Source: Symbiodinium natans
Taxonomy: Eukaryota > Sar > Dinophyceae > Suessiales > Symbiodiniaceae
Assembly (NCBI GenBank): GCA_905221605.1
Contig: CAJNDS010002196.1
Coordinates: 320,001-384,000 of the forward strand
Direction: 5' to 3'
DNA length: 64,000 nucleotides
The notes below the pieces were generated by a model, which saw only the letters and a program-made list of their open reading frames with translations, had not been told where the DNA came from and did not search any database. Positions 32,990 through 43,205 of the stretch are shown one piece after another (the first letter of the stretch is position 1; each line of letters begins with the position of its first letter). Position numbers and translations under genes: made by a program.

Positions 32990-33261
32990 AATCCCCGGCC
33001 GATGTGATGGCCCCACATCCTCTGACTTCGCTGCCTGAAAAGTGGGATCTGGAAAGGATGCTGGTCAAAAACATCAAGACCACGAAGCTCAGACGAGATT
33101 CTCGGCTGGGAACATCGCACGGGCTAGGCTTAGAAACAGCTTTAGGTTGTGTCATTGCCGGATGTTTCCGTCTTTTCCGGTTTTGCCCGGCCACTGCATT
33201 TTTGATCGGGACCCGCTGCCTTGAGAGTCTGAGGTTAGAAAGCAGGGTCCGAAGTACTTGA
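32990..33261 (+). CDS. possible exon
   Basis: Frame contains PHPLTSLPEKWDLERMLVKN then IKTTKLRRDSRLGTSHG, ending in TGA; TTTAGGG-type DNA precedes it. A second frame is open from 33100 on. Confidence 0.3.
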
Positions 33262-33461
33262 ATGCAGCGCCTGCAAGGCCCTACGTCCAGACCCCAAAGC
33301 CCCCCAAAGCTGGGACTGCCACTTCGCCTGCTTCTCCCCCTTTAGGCCCAAGGCCCCTTCGGTTCTTACCCGTGCCGATCGCCTTCCCCCGTGCCGAATA
33401 CCAGCTCTGGGAGCTTCGCCCTCCGTCCACATCCAGTGGTGCCACGCAAACTAGCAGTTAG
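33261..33461 (+). CDS. Pro/Ala-rich exon
   Basis: Frame reads NAAPARPYVQTPKPPKAGTA then VPIAFPRAEYQLWELRPPST and ends TAG. Probably disordered; no family recognised. Confidence 0.3.
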   Translation, partial: NAAPARPYVQTPKPPKAGTATSPASPPLGPRPLRFLPVPIAFPRAEYQLWELRPPSTSSGATQTSS

Positions 33462-33479
33462 GCGCTTGTTGTTTCGCCA

Positions 33480-33647
33480 ATGGGCTCCCCCTTTCACACT
33501 TCCAGTTTAGGTTCTCTTGCAAGCCTCAACTCGAAGAAAGAGCTACCTGCTCCTCACCCCCTTACCCTGGGACCTGCGGCGCCCAAGACTCCAAAGCCTG
33601 CAAAGCAGCAACAACCTAAACCCCAGGCACCAAAATCGACAAACTAA
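33480..33647 (+). CDS. 55-codon ATG frame, Pro/Lys/Gln-rich
   Basis: Reads MGSPFHTSSLGSLASLNSKK then LPAPHPLTLGPAAPKTPKPA and stops at TAA just before CCCTAAA-type DNA. Disordered tail or small exon. The exon at 33690 may belong to the same gene. Confidence 0.35.
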   Translation: MGSPFHTSSLGSLASLNSKKELPAPHPLTLGPAAPKTPKPAKQQQPKPQAPKSTN

Positions 33648-33689
33648 ACCCTTACCCTAAAACCCTAAAGCTTCTTAAAACCCTCAAAC

Positions 33690-33768
33690 TGCCCTGTGCA
33701 AAGCCAAGTGAAACCGCCCCAGGAGTTTCAGAAGCGGTCCTATGGCATCTCGGCACTCTCTGCCGGGG
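33690..33768 (+). CDS. orphan exon
   Basis: Between CCCTAAA-type DNA and a G-tract with TTTAGGG DNA, the frame reads QSQVKPPQEFQKRSYGISAL then SAG. No family recognised. Confidence 0.4.
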
Positions 33769-34114
33769 GGGGGGGTGGTCTGGGAGTTTCGGGTTTTAGG
33801 GTTGTAGGGACTGAGGGTTTTATGGTTTATGGTGGTTGGGTTTTAGGACCTATTTTGGGATTTAAGGTTTTTGGGTCGTAGGGTTTAGGGTTTTAGGGCT
33901 TGGGGGGATGAGAGCTTCACAGTGGTGCTTGGCCTCACCGCAATGATGTCCAAGAGAGCTGTCGCACTTTGCTACGCATCCGCGAGCACGTGGAAGTCTG
34001 TGAGAGCCGTTGAGAACCCAATCGCACTCCCGGCACTACCTGGGCCAAGTATGTTACCGTGGTAACGCAGAGAGACGCCGTGCTTTTCGAGCCTTCTTGC
34101 TACGGGGAGCTCAG

Positions 34115-34387
34115 GCAACTACGGCCGCTACCGCAAGAACCGGGACGAGCGGATAGCCAGCAGGAGCTCCAAGAGCCAGCCCCTGGGCGGCATGAGAAAA
34201 CCCTAAAAACCCTAAAAACCCTAAAAACCCTAAAAACCCTAAAAACCCTAAAAACCCTAAAAACCCTAAAAACCCTAAAAACCCTAAAAACCCCTAAAAA
34301 ACCTAAAAACCCTGTTGCGACAGGACCGATCCGTACTCGGTTCTCTTTGCGCACCTCTCCCGGCGAGTGCCCGAGGACACCAAGTGA
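34115..34387 (+). CDS. 3' end of a gene with an intron made of AAAACCCT repeats
   Basis: Exon 34115-34193 (NYGRYRKNRDERIASRSSKS then QPLGGM) joins in phase to exon 34324-34387 (TDPYSVLFAHLSRRVPEDTK, TGA stop). The junction requires a GA donor (gagaaaac) and a gacag acceptor; both are allowed in dinoflagellates, and the Met codon is split AT/G. The 130-bp intron is almost entirely AAAACCCT units. Basic, Arg/Ser-rich C terminus; family not recognised. Confidence 0.6.
34198..34309. repeat. AAAACCCT-type array filling an intron
   Basis: About 13 units of aaaaaccct (9-bp spacing) with one slip at the end. Lies wholly inside intron 34194-34323. Confidence 0.95.
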
Positions 34388-34507
34388 CACCAAGCCGGGG
34401 GGCACCTGCGTTCAGCTGCATTCTAATCATGATTCTAATCATGATTCTAATCTGTTCCAAAAATTAGGGTTTCGGGGTTTCGGGGTTTAGGGTTTTGGGG
34501 TTGAGGG

Positions 34508-34874
34508 GGGTGTTGGAAACTTCGAGCTCCGCCGATTCCACGCCTGGCAACTTCGACATTCGGAGGGCATTCGGCTTGGTGTTGAGCTGAAGCGCGTAGA
34601 GGACCTGCGTCAGTCTCTCGTCCCACGGCCCGACGGGCGTGTGGTCGAAGTCATGTTTGGGGATTTGAGGTCATTGGGGCCGGATCGGGCTCAGGCTGCA
34701 ATTGAGCCCCAATCCCGCAAGCCAAACCACTGGGATTTGGGGATTCGAGTTCGTGCTCGTGCCCGCAAGGACTACCTGAAATCACTGTTCGAAGAAGTTG
34801 GGCGTGTGACGCACTTCGAGCTTTGGAAAGGCTCCGTGGTAGCACAGGGCTCCCGGCATACCCTGAACTTTTAA
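34508..34874 (+). CDS. long exon or single-exon gene, unrecognised
   Basis: One of the longest coherent frames in the window: about 122 codons, from NFELRRFHAWQLRHSEGIRL through RPDGRVVEVMFGDLRSLGPD and DYLKSLFEEVGRVTHFELWK to TAA at 34872-34874. Charged, with alternating helices and strands. TTTAGGG-type DNA precedes it and CCCTAA-type DNA follows, the reverse of the usual exon setting, so it may be a separate gene placed between two spliced genes. No family recognised. Confidence 0.5.
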
Positions 34875-34949
34875 GTCCTAAGCCCTAAGCACCCTAAAAC
34901 CCTTCATGCTTGGGAGGACTTCAGCCTGAAAACTGGGTCTAGGGCCTTG

Positions 34950-35111
34950 GTTTCTAAACCCGCGGAATCCAGACGCTACGTGGTTAGGCGTGAGGATCCT
35001 CCCCAGACCGTTGTGAACCTCCAAAGGCAAAATTCTGACGCAGCTTCCGGCCCTATAGGGGGTTTCCAAAAGGCAGCATCCCAAGAAGTAAAGGCTACAG
35101 TAGGGTCCTTA
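34950..35111 (+). CDS. orphan exon
   Basis: Frame reads ESRRYVVRREDPPQTVVNLQ then RQNSDAASGPIGGFQKAASQ up to the TAG array region. Likely flexible and basic. CCCTAA DNA precedes it by 60 bp. Confidence 0.45.
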
Positions 35112-35156
35112 CAGGGCGCTGGAACTCTTTCCTTTTTTTGGCCGCATATATATCAT

Positions 35157-35351
<195 letters not shown>

Positions 35352-35414
35352 CCTTCTACTATATCTCACACATGGGGAAGAGCGGTTTGGCCCAGCGTTT
35401 TGACTCAAAACCCC

Positions 35415-35460
35415 TTAGGGTTTAGGGTTTAGGGTTTAGGGTTTAGGGTCCCTAAACCCA
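35415..35460. repeat. TTTAGGG array abutting CCCTAAA
   Basis: Five TTTAGGG units change directly to CCCTAAAC with a single-base hinge. Confidence 0.9.
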
Positions 35461-36099
35461 ACCCCTTGAGCCCCAAAATATCTTCTAAGCCCCCCTCAGG
35501 CCCCGATGGGCAGTCCCTTGGGCGAGGCGTGATTGGGTGATATGGCCTCCAAGATTTCCCTAAGGAGGGGGGGGTGGGGTAGGGTCCCCAAGCCCAGGGC
35601 CTCCATCTTTGAGTCGGTAGAGCAGGGTTTGTGGGTTTAACCTTTGAATGTGGGTGCAGAGGTCAGGGGCGGGGTGGAGGGTTGAGGATTCAGGCTTGTA
35701 GGCTGTCGCAGTATCGCAGTATGCTCATTGTACGACCCCTGAACAGAAGTGGCGAGTTGTTGAACCATTTTCGTCTGCTCGATACCCCAAAACCGTAAAC
35801 TCAAAGCCCCAAACTCTGAACCATGAACTTCGACGGCGGTTTTGAGCCAGGGCTCTTCGCATGACGCACGCCACTAGAAGCAGGGTCTCAAATGGGTGGT
35901 TCTCATAATTCAAGTACCCCGAATACCCCCCCCAAGACGCTTATCCTCATGGTTGGAACCTCCAAAAGGGTTACCCCTATTTTACTATTTTGGGAACCCC
36001 TTCAAATGGCCCGATCCAAAGCTGTAAGAGCCTCCGCTGTACGGGTGCCAAATGTGTGCGGAACTGGGATTAGCTGAGACATGGGAGCCTTGCTGCCAG

Positions 36100-36167
36100 G
36101 AAAAGTGTCCTACACATCGACTGCTGATGCCAACATGGCGGTGAAGCAGCTTAGCGGGTGGCACCTT
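36100..36167 (+). CDS. RRM C-terminal half (exon)
   Basis: After a ctgccag acceptor the frame reads KVSYTSTADANMAVKQLSGW then HL, to a GC donor. This matches strand 3, helix 2 and the conserved 'A..A...LnG' of an RNA recognition motif. The N-terminal half was not found upstream. It lies 1.4 kb before another split RRM on the same strand and may be part of the same multi-RRM protein. Confidence 0.5.
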
Positions 36168-36494
36168 GCAACGATCGAGCATTCATATTTGTCCTTGGGG
36201 AACGAAAAGTTGGGCAGTAATTCAGTGAGGGACCCTCTAAGCCGTGAAAGGCTTACTTGACAGGACTTCCTTGAAAGTACTTCTCATTCATAGAGGCTCG
36301 GCATGTTCGGCGCTGAGAAGTCGCACAGTAGTCCATTCAGTAGACGCTGGCTCCTGAACCCTAAGCCCACCTTGTCAGGAGCATCGAATCGAACCTTGAG
36401 CCTGCTCATGTCCCCAACGTCTAACCAACCTGGGCAGAAACATTCCAAACCGCTGTTGCTTCAGAATTTCAGTGTGCAACCAACGGCATCACGT

Positions 36495-36496
36495 CA

Positions 36497-36527
<31 letters not shown>

Positions 36528-36535
36528 CACCCCCC
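36495..36535. repeat. C homopolymer tract
   Basis: About 36 C with one interruption. Confidence 0.9.
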
Positions 36536-36754
36536 GGCGGCATTCTCATACTCAGAGTTACTCAAGACTCTATACTCCTACTCATGCTCTATACTCGATG
36601 CTCGAACCTCATACTCCCATACTCCTCATGGCAGTGAGGTATGTGCACGGGCGCACGATGCGGGTTTGCCTCTTCCGGCCCCCCAGCGAAGAGCGTGGGG
36701 CCGATGTCCGGGGGCAGGCTGATGTGGTTTTTGCCGTTTGGATGCTCTTTGGAG

Positions 36755-36884
36755 GTTCATGGTACTTAGCAACCCAAGTATATCTGTACTTGTAACCCAC
36801 TTATAACTTATAACCATGTCAGGGGAATTAAGGGGCAAGTGGGTTATAAGTACAGATAGAATTGGGTTGCTAAGTACCATGAAC
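36755..36884. mobile_element. foldback (MITE-like) element
   Basis: Two arms of about 50 bp in inverted orientation: 36755-36809 and 36832-36884. The outer 22 bp (gttcatggtacttagcaacc...) match exactly; inner parts differ at a few positions. Spacer about 22 bp. No target duplication was certain and no transposase is present. Confidence 0.7.
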
Positions 36885-37111
36885 ATCCAAGTATCCCCCA
36901 GTACAAGGCAGCACATCTGCCACATTCCAGTGGCTTTAGCCGACCATCTCTGGAAGGATAAGAACAAGTTCCCAGAGAAACCCTGCCGCCGACTCGGTCT
37001 TCACTGTGTCTTTCCATTCCGATGCCTGGACGGGAGGTTGCCACGGCTACAGGTATCTTCGTGTCATCAGGGCCAAGAGAAGCCACAGCCAGCCCAAGTC
37101 AACCCATTTCT

Positions 37112-37202
37112 CGCCTTGCAGAGCGTGCCCCCAGGCTCCGTCATCTTCAGCAACTGCAACTCTGTGAGCACCGAAGGCTTCCCCGATACCATCGCACTTT
37201 GA
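37112..37202 (+). CDS. possible terminal exon
   Basis: Frame reads SVPPGSVIFSNCNSVSTEGF then PDTIAL and a TGA after a ttgcag acceptor. Another open stretch just upstream (37020-37080, DAWTGGCHGYRYLRVIRAKR) could be a separate exon in a different frame. Confidence 0.3.
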
Positions 37203-37518
37203 GACTGTTGGCCTGACACGAGGGCTCAAAAAGTGTAAGCTGTTGGTGGTGCTTGCTGGCAGGATTCCTTCGGTGGCTGCTGTCAAAGGCAGGGCATCGG
37301 GATAACACCTAAATCACAAACCAGAGTAAGCACCCCAAGTCCAACCCCAGCTCCCCGCAGCCCTTCAGGGATTTAAGGGCAGCTTGAGGTTGTAGATGAA
37401 GGTTTCGAGGTGTGGGATGGTGGGACTAGGAGGTGTGAGACCTACCCCTTAGACCTTTCAACCCTAAACCCTACACCCTCAACCCTAAACGCTCAGCCTC
37501 CCTAAGCCCAAAGCCCAG

Positions 37519-38132
37519 GCCGGCACTGTTCTTTGCTTCACCCTCCAGCGCAACGACGAGGGGAAGTCGCTGGGATGGGGAACCTGCACCTTCGACGCTC
37601 GGCCTCGAGGGGACTCTCCGGGCCCTCTGCTTGGATTTGGGGGGTTTTGGGGTTTAGCATCAAGGCGCTTGGCGCCCGAACTCCTCAAGTCTCAGCCCTT
37701 AAACTTTGAAAGCCCAGCGCAGGGTTTACCCTGCAAGTTGGGAGGAGAGACGTTCCTTCATGGCGCGGGCGACGAAGCTGAGGGCCCTTGCTCTTGCGAA
37801 GCCCAAATGGAGGTTTAGGCTTCAGGGTATAGAGTTAAAGGTTAACATACTACACCCTGGTAGAGGCAGCTAGCTGGTTGAGTGGATTGGCAGATCGGCT
37901 GGTTTTCAGTCGAGGAATGCCGCGGGTAGGTACGTAGGGAACCTTAGGGAACCTTAGGGAACCTTAGGGAAGCTTAGGGAAGCTTAGGGCCTACATCCCA
38001 AAGCCCATCAGCCTCAAGCTCTAAACCCCCTAAACCCCTTAAACCCCCTGAACCCCAAGAAGCCCAGGACGGTGAAGCGGTCGCGCGGCGTGCCATCGAG
38101 CGCTTCAACGGCGCCTGGGTGGACAACCGGAG
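37519..38132 (+). CDS. RNA recognition motif split by an intron
   Basis: Exon 37519-37596 reads GTVLCFTLQRNDEGKSLGWG then TCTFD: strand 2, loop and an RNP1-like strand 3 (SLGWGTCTF). Exon 38068-38132 reads DGEAVARRAIERFNGAWVDN then RR: helix 2 and strand 4 of the same domain. Phases match (0/0) with a GC donor and a cccag acceptor. RRMs bind single-stranded RNA. The intron has GGGGTTTTGGGGTTTAG at its 5' side and AAACCCCCTAAACCCC at its 3' side. The RNP2 strand was not located. Confidence 0.65.
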
Positions 38133-38454
38133 GTCCACCTGCCTGAGGGAAGTTGAGGGTTGAGGCCTGTTGAGGCAGAAGCTGGGTCCTAGGTTTGGTG
38201 CAGGTAAGGGAATGACGTGACATGACAGAATATCATGCCATTTCATGTACACTATGCTACACTAAAAAGATGGGTTAATAGGGCGGCTCGAGGGAGGTAT
38301 GGTAAGGAGTGCTGACCTCTTCCGTTGAAAACTTTTGAGACACGTGGAGGATCCAGCTGGAGCTCGTCGCTCGGTGCGCAGCAGATGGGTTCGAGTTGAT
38401 GGGTTGAAAACGCTTCAGGGCTTTGGGGCTCTCTCAATTTCTTGGCTCGAAGGG

Positions 38455-39310
38455 GCTTTGTTGTCGTTATCGTTATTGTTATCGTGTTATCATTGTTATT
38501 GATATTGTTACTATGATTATTGTTATTATTATTCGTACTAATACCATTCTTATTCTTCTTATTATTATTCTTATTATTGTTATTCTTGTTATTATGGTAA
38601 TTATTGTTGTCATTGTGGTTATTCTTGATATTATTGCCAGTATTGTCATTCCTGTTACAATTGTTCCTATTGTCATTATTGCTATGATCGTTATGATTGT
38701 TATGATTGTTATGGCTGTTATGATTGTTATGATTGTTATGATTTTTATGACTGTTATGATTGTTATTCTTGTTATTCTTGTTGTTCTTGTTTTTATTGTT
38801 ATTCTTGTTATTCTTGTTGTTCTTGTTATTGTTGTTATCATTGTTATTATTGTTGTTATTGCTGTTTATTTTATTCTTGTTCTTATTGTGATGATGGTTG
38901 TTTTGTTATTCTTGCTATTATTGGGGTTTGTTACTGTTATTACTGTTTGTACTCTTGTTGTGCTGGTAGGTTGCCATGTTGTTTATATTATTTGCTACTA
39001 TGTTCTCATGTTGTTATGTTGTTGTGTTGTTGTGTTGCGGTGTTATCATTTTTAATTGTTGCATGATTATGTGATTTTTTCTTCTTATTATGTTTCTTAT
39101 TATTATGTTTCCTTCTATTCTGTTTCTTATTATTGTTGTTGTGACTATTGTTAGTATTATGGTTAGTACTATTGTTAGTATTGCTGTTGTATTATTGTTA
39201 TTCTTGCTACTATGATATTGTGACTATTATTAGTATGCTACTATATTATTGTTTCTTACGATCTTATATTATCTTGTATTATTTCGAATATATATTTTGT
39301 ATGACATGAT
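38455..39310. repeat. degenerate (TTATTG/TTATTC)n low-complexity tract
   Basis: About 850 bp of A/T-rich imperfect trinucleotide-like repeats (gttattgttattcttgtt). It is open as an Ile/Val-rich frame for 210 codons, which I judge an artefact of the repeat. Confidence 0.85.
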
Positions 39311-39530
39311 CTTATGATGACCTTATCGAGGGCCCCATGGGACCGCATGGTTTAGCATCCAAGTGTCGGAGACCTCAGGATCCAAACCCACCGAAGCACC
39401 TCGGCCGCATCGGCCGCAACCTACGGCCCTCGGAACATCGATAAACTCTACGTGCACGTTCGGGTTCAGGGTTAGGGTTTAGGGGTTTACTGTAGGGTCA
39501 GCTTGGAGAGGGCTTGGGGGGGTTCTGAAG

Positions 39531-39638
39531 CTGAATGCTTTCAGCCAAGCTGTCTTCGAAGAGCCGGAGCGTGTCGTGGGATTGCGCGAGTTTGGGATGC
39601 GCACTTTGCTTTCTTGTATACGTGATTTCGAGTCTTAG
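39531..39638 (+). CDS. terminal exon, unrecognised
   Basis: After ctgaag the frame reads AFSQAVFEEPERVVGLREFG then MRTLLSCIRDFES and a TAG. Good composition; may end the gene carrying the RRM at 37.5-38.1 kb. Confidence 0.45.
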   Translation: MNAFSQAVFEEPERVVGLREFGMRTLLSCIRDFES

Positions 39639-39861
39639 CTCAAGGCTGCCGAGCTTGCCTCATAATGGCCCGGGGGCTCGATAAACCCCTCTAAACCCTA
39701 ATCAAGACCGATTTGCGCACTGAGCCATGAACCCTACATCCCGAGCATGGATCTTCTTCTTGGAGTACTACTTCTGCGGTACAACAGCCGCAATAGCCTG
39801 GCCTAGACTCACGAGTTTTATGAGGCTTTAGGGGGCCCGGCCTTCGAGGAGCTTCCTCTCT

Positions 39862-41365
39862 TGTGTGTTCTTCCACAACGTCACGTGGACCACGACCGCA
39901 GCAGAGCTCAAGAGGAAGTTCTCTGCCTATGGCACCGTGGAGGTGTCGCTGAGGTTTTGGTGTGCGGGACTTTGTAACGCAATTTGGAGCCTTTGGGTTC
40001 CGCCATGGTGTAAGGCACTCTAGGGGACTCCATAAAACCTTTGGAGCTCTGAGGTCTTCTGGGATTGGGGTCCGATGTTTGGAGCAGTGAGACCTGTCGG
40101 CCTTTCCCTCGCCCTCCCCCAACCCACATACATCGGGGTCCATTCTGCATACCGACCTCATCTGGAATTCCAAGTCGTTCCTGAACTCAGGATCCGGATT
40201 CCATTTTCCAAGAGCCAAAGATTTGAAATCAACAGTCTCGATGACTATAGGATATTCACCGGACTGGTGTTGAAATCCAAGGAGCCTATTTAGCCAGGTC
40301 CCGGGTTGGAGGGTCGAGAATCGGGTTCCCCAACAATCCCCGGCCCAGGCCCTGAAACCCTAAACCCTAAACCCTAAACCCTAAACCCTAAACCCTAAAC
40401 CCTAAACCCTCAACCCTAAACCCTAAACCCCAAACCCTAGACCCTAATTGTAAACCCAAGCAGGAGTTCGAGCTGCGAGTCAAGCCCAACGGCCGCTCCC
40501 TGGGTATGGGAACCTGCAGGCTGGTCCTTGGGGTTATCAAGGGCTGATTCGGGGTCCTTTTTGGGGTTATTTCGGGTTGTTTGGGGTTATTTGAGGTGAT
40601 TTAGGCTTGTTTAGGGGTTATGGTAGTTGTTATTTTAGGGGTTCATTCGGGGTTATTAAGGGGGTTATTTGCGGGTTATTTGGGGCTTATTTGCGGGTTG
40701 TTTGGGGGTTATTTGCAGGGCCTTAAACTCAAACTTGCCTAAGCCTAGTTGACTCTTCATGATAAGGGCTGTAATCACCTCTGGCAATGTACTTAGAATT
40801 CTAACTTCCGAACGTCAACGTACTCCTTTACGACCCATGAACCTTCCCTGAACCCTAAACCCTAAACCCGAAACTGAGCCCCGAAACCTCACAGCCTCAC
40901 AGGTTCTCCTGCTCCAAGGAGGCCCGGAACGCCATATCTGGACTCGATGGGCAGATGCTGCATGGCCGAAGGCGCCACGGGGGCTCTGCATTAGGGTCTG
41001 CATGTAGGGTTTAGGGTTTACGGTGTGCAGTGTGCGCTCAGAGCCTCACATCGCTATGTTCAATGACTAGGCAAATCAAGCCTAAACCCCAAACCCCAAA
41101 CCCCAAACCCTAAACCCTAAACCCTAAACCCTAAACCCTAAACCCTAAACCCTAAACCCTAAACCCTAAACCCTAAACCCTAAACCCTAACTCCCAAAGC
41201 TGGCCGACCGTTGGGGCCAGGCTCTACCTCTGCCGCTACGACCCCATTGGAGCTGGCAGGGTACAGGCCGAAGAGCCTCTCAGTAGAGCTTTGGGGAGGA
41301 TGGAGCCTGAGCTTAAGGAGTGGCTTGGTCATCATGTGCCGCCGACATCGCATGACAAACCCTGA
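39862..41365 (+). CDS. RNA recognition motif protein, four exons
   Basis: Exon 39862-39942 reads VFFHNVTWTTTAAELKRKFS then AYGTVE: RNP2 strand, helix 1 and start of strand 2. Exon 40464-40519 reads EFELRVKPNGRSLGMGTC: strand 2 to RNP1-like strand 3. Exon 40903-40971 reads FSCSKEARNAISGLDGQMLH then GR: end of strand 3, helix 2, strand 4. Exon 41200-41365 continues in phase (LYLCRYDPIGAGRV ... LKEWLGHHVPPTSHDKP) to a TGA. Together they form a complete, normally ordered RRM plus a C-terminal tail. Donors are GT (or GA), GC and GC. All three introns carry C-rich telomere-like DNA beside the acceptor, and introns 2 and 3 also carry G-rich DNA beside the donor. The 5' end of the gene is not located. 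Confidence 0.75.
40356..40446. repeat. CCCTAAA array, RRM intron 1
   Basis: About 12 units, ending 17 bp before the acceptor of the second RRM exon. Confidence 0.95.
40535..40722. repeat. GGGGTTATTT-type G/T-rich tract, RRM intron 2
   Basis: About 14 imperfect units of ggggttattt / gcgggttatt beginning 15 bp after the GC donor. Confidence 0.85.
41078..41190. repeat. CCCTAAA array, RRM intron 3
   Basis: About 15 units ending 9 bp before the acceptor of the last RRM exon. Confidence 0.95.
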
Positions 41366-41877
41366 AGCATGAATCCCCAAGCCAACCAAAATCGAGACTG
41401 TCAAGCTCCCAGCCCCATTGGCCTCTAAAATGACCCAGATCCAAACCTCTGGGACCTTGTATCCCATTCCCAGCTCAAGCTCACAAAATCAGTCTGCAAC
41501 TCCAACACCCCGAACTCGAACCCCCCCCCCAGCTGCTCTAAGTTTTGCGCACTTGGTTTCCGGGCACCGGACCCTCAAATCCTTCCCTGTTCGAGGCGAG
41601 CCGCCCTTGGGAGAACTGCCCCCCCGCCGGGCCCTAAGACCCCTTAGAGGACTTTTCGACGTGGCTTGGGGTTGGAAGTCGGAAGGCCTGAGGTTTCCGA
41701 GATTCAAGAAGGATGCGAAGTTTTCAAGCAGGGCTTCCTGAACCTGATGCCACTGATGCCCCGAATCCCTGAGCGCTTAACCCCACGTGGCAATTCCGAC
41801 GAGCTCTTTGACGTAATCATCGCATGAGCGGTTCGCCCCAGCAATATCGCTTCAAGGGCCAGCTTGAAGCCTCAAGA

Positions 41878-41936
41878 AACCCTAAACCCTAAACCCTAAA
41901 CCCTAAACCCTAAACCCTAAACCCTAAACCCAAAAC
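41878..41936. repeat. CCCTAAA array
   Basis: Eight units, ending 24 bp before the acidic terminal exon at 41960. Confidence 0.95.
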
Positions 41937-41959
41937 CCCCCAAAGCCGTCAAAGCCTAG

Positions 41960-42027
41960 ACCCGAAGTTCGCGCCGGCCAAGGCCGAGGTCAAGGAGGAA
42001 GACGACAGCGACGTGGAGAACCGCTGA
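41960..42027 (+). CDS. acidic terminal exon
   Basis: After gcctag the frame reads PKFAPAKAEVKEEDDSDVEN and ends CGC TGA. It could be an alternative or additional last exon of the RRM gene, or a GC-spliced internal exon. GC-rich third positions support coding. Confidence 0.45.
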
Positions 42028-42614
42028 CTGCTGAAGACCCTGCCGACCTCGAGGACCCACGGAGCCGAAGTTTAAAACCTCTTAAGTCGTCTCCTAAATC
42101 TTCACTGTAACCGTCTTAGCCCCACTCCCCAAATCTTGAAGTCCAACTTTGTGGGGTTATGCAGACCCCATAGACAGCGCCATCTGTATGCTGATTGAGG
42201 CACGTATGCATGTACATGCTGAAGTCATAAAGCATGCACATCTACTTTCTCACGCATGGGTATATGTGGACGCCTCTATCTCTACTTGTGTATGGATTAC
42301 CTAAATCGATCCTTAAACGTGAACCTCAGAGCCGACACACCAGCCCCAAACTCTGAAACATACGTAAACGGGCCCAAAATATCTGAAAGCGTAAGATGGG
42401 GATGATAAGGTGCCTAGTCCCTAACACCTACCTGGTAAGGCCTTACGCACCCTGAGCTTGAGCAAATCCGCGGACTCCAAGATAGCAGTGGCTTTAGGGA
42501 ACAGAAGTGTCTAACTTAGGACTGGCCATGTCAAGAGCAACGCCACAGAGTAAGACTTCTGAAACTTATGACGCACACACACACACACATTTGCATTCCT
42601 GGGATCCCCTTCAG

Positions 42615-42669
42615 CGACCTGAAGCGGATCTCCCTAGAGCCGATACCCGAATTCATCTTGCGTTCCTGA
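42615..42669 (+). CDS. terminal exon, unrecognised
   Basis: After cttcag the frame reads DLKRISLEPIPEFILRS and stops at TGA. A (CA)n run lies just upstream. Confidence 0.35.
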
Positions 42670-43205
42670 GGACATTCGCATCAATTTCAAGATAGCCTTC
42701 TCGCCGAATCTTCCGGGACCTGATTCTCATGTCCCATAGCTTTAGATTAGGTTCGGAAGCGAAGGTTTCGGACAACTTGGGGGAAGTCCCCTGAACCTGT
42801 CCTATTTATCGACTCCGGATGGCAGACAATGCATGTGCCAGAGTGGAGAAATGTTCTTCGCAGAGCCCACGACAGCGTTGATGGCTTCGAAGTCCACAGA
42901 CTCTAGGGTGTAGGGTTAAGGGAGTCGTCTACTTGCGCAGTTAGACTCAACTAGCACGGGCAGTGCACCGCTACCGTACCCTGGCTGGCAGTTTGCCCAG
43001 GCTCTTCTGTCACCCTATCAAGAACCTATGAGTTCTAAGCTTTCTCACTTAGCGGTTGCATGGAGTACACCTCTTGCTTTCAGAATTTCTGATGATACAG
43101 TGGGGGATAGTCCGCATTGTTGGTGTTGGAGTGGCTTTGTGTGGCAGGTCTCTTTGCATCTTGACCTCTGCCACCAGTCGAGGCCAGTACTGAGTGAGTT
43201 GGTCC

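Noticed and set aside
35600-35645. tRNA-like D-arm text (gagtcggtagagcagg)
   Set aside because: No acceptor stem, anticodon stem or T-arm could be paired around it.
38423-39055. 210-codon Ile/Val-rich frame
   Set aside because: Arises from the (TTATTG)n tract; no splice sites, no motif, and the reverse strand is similarly open.
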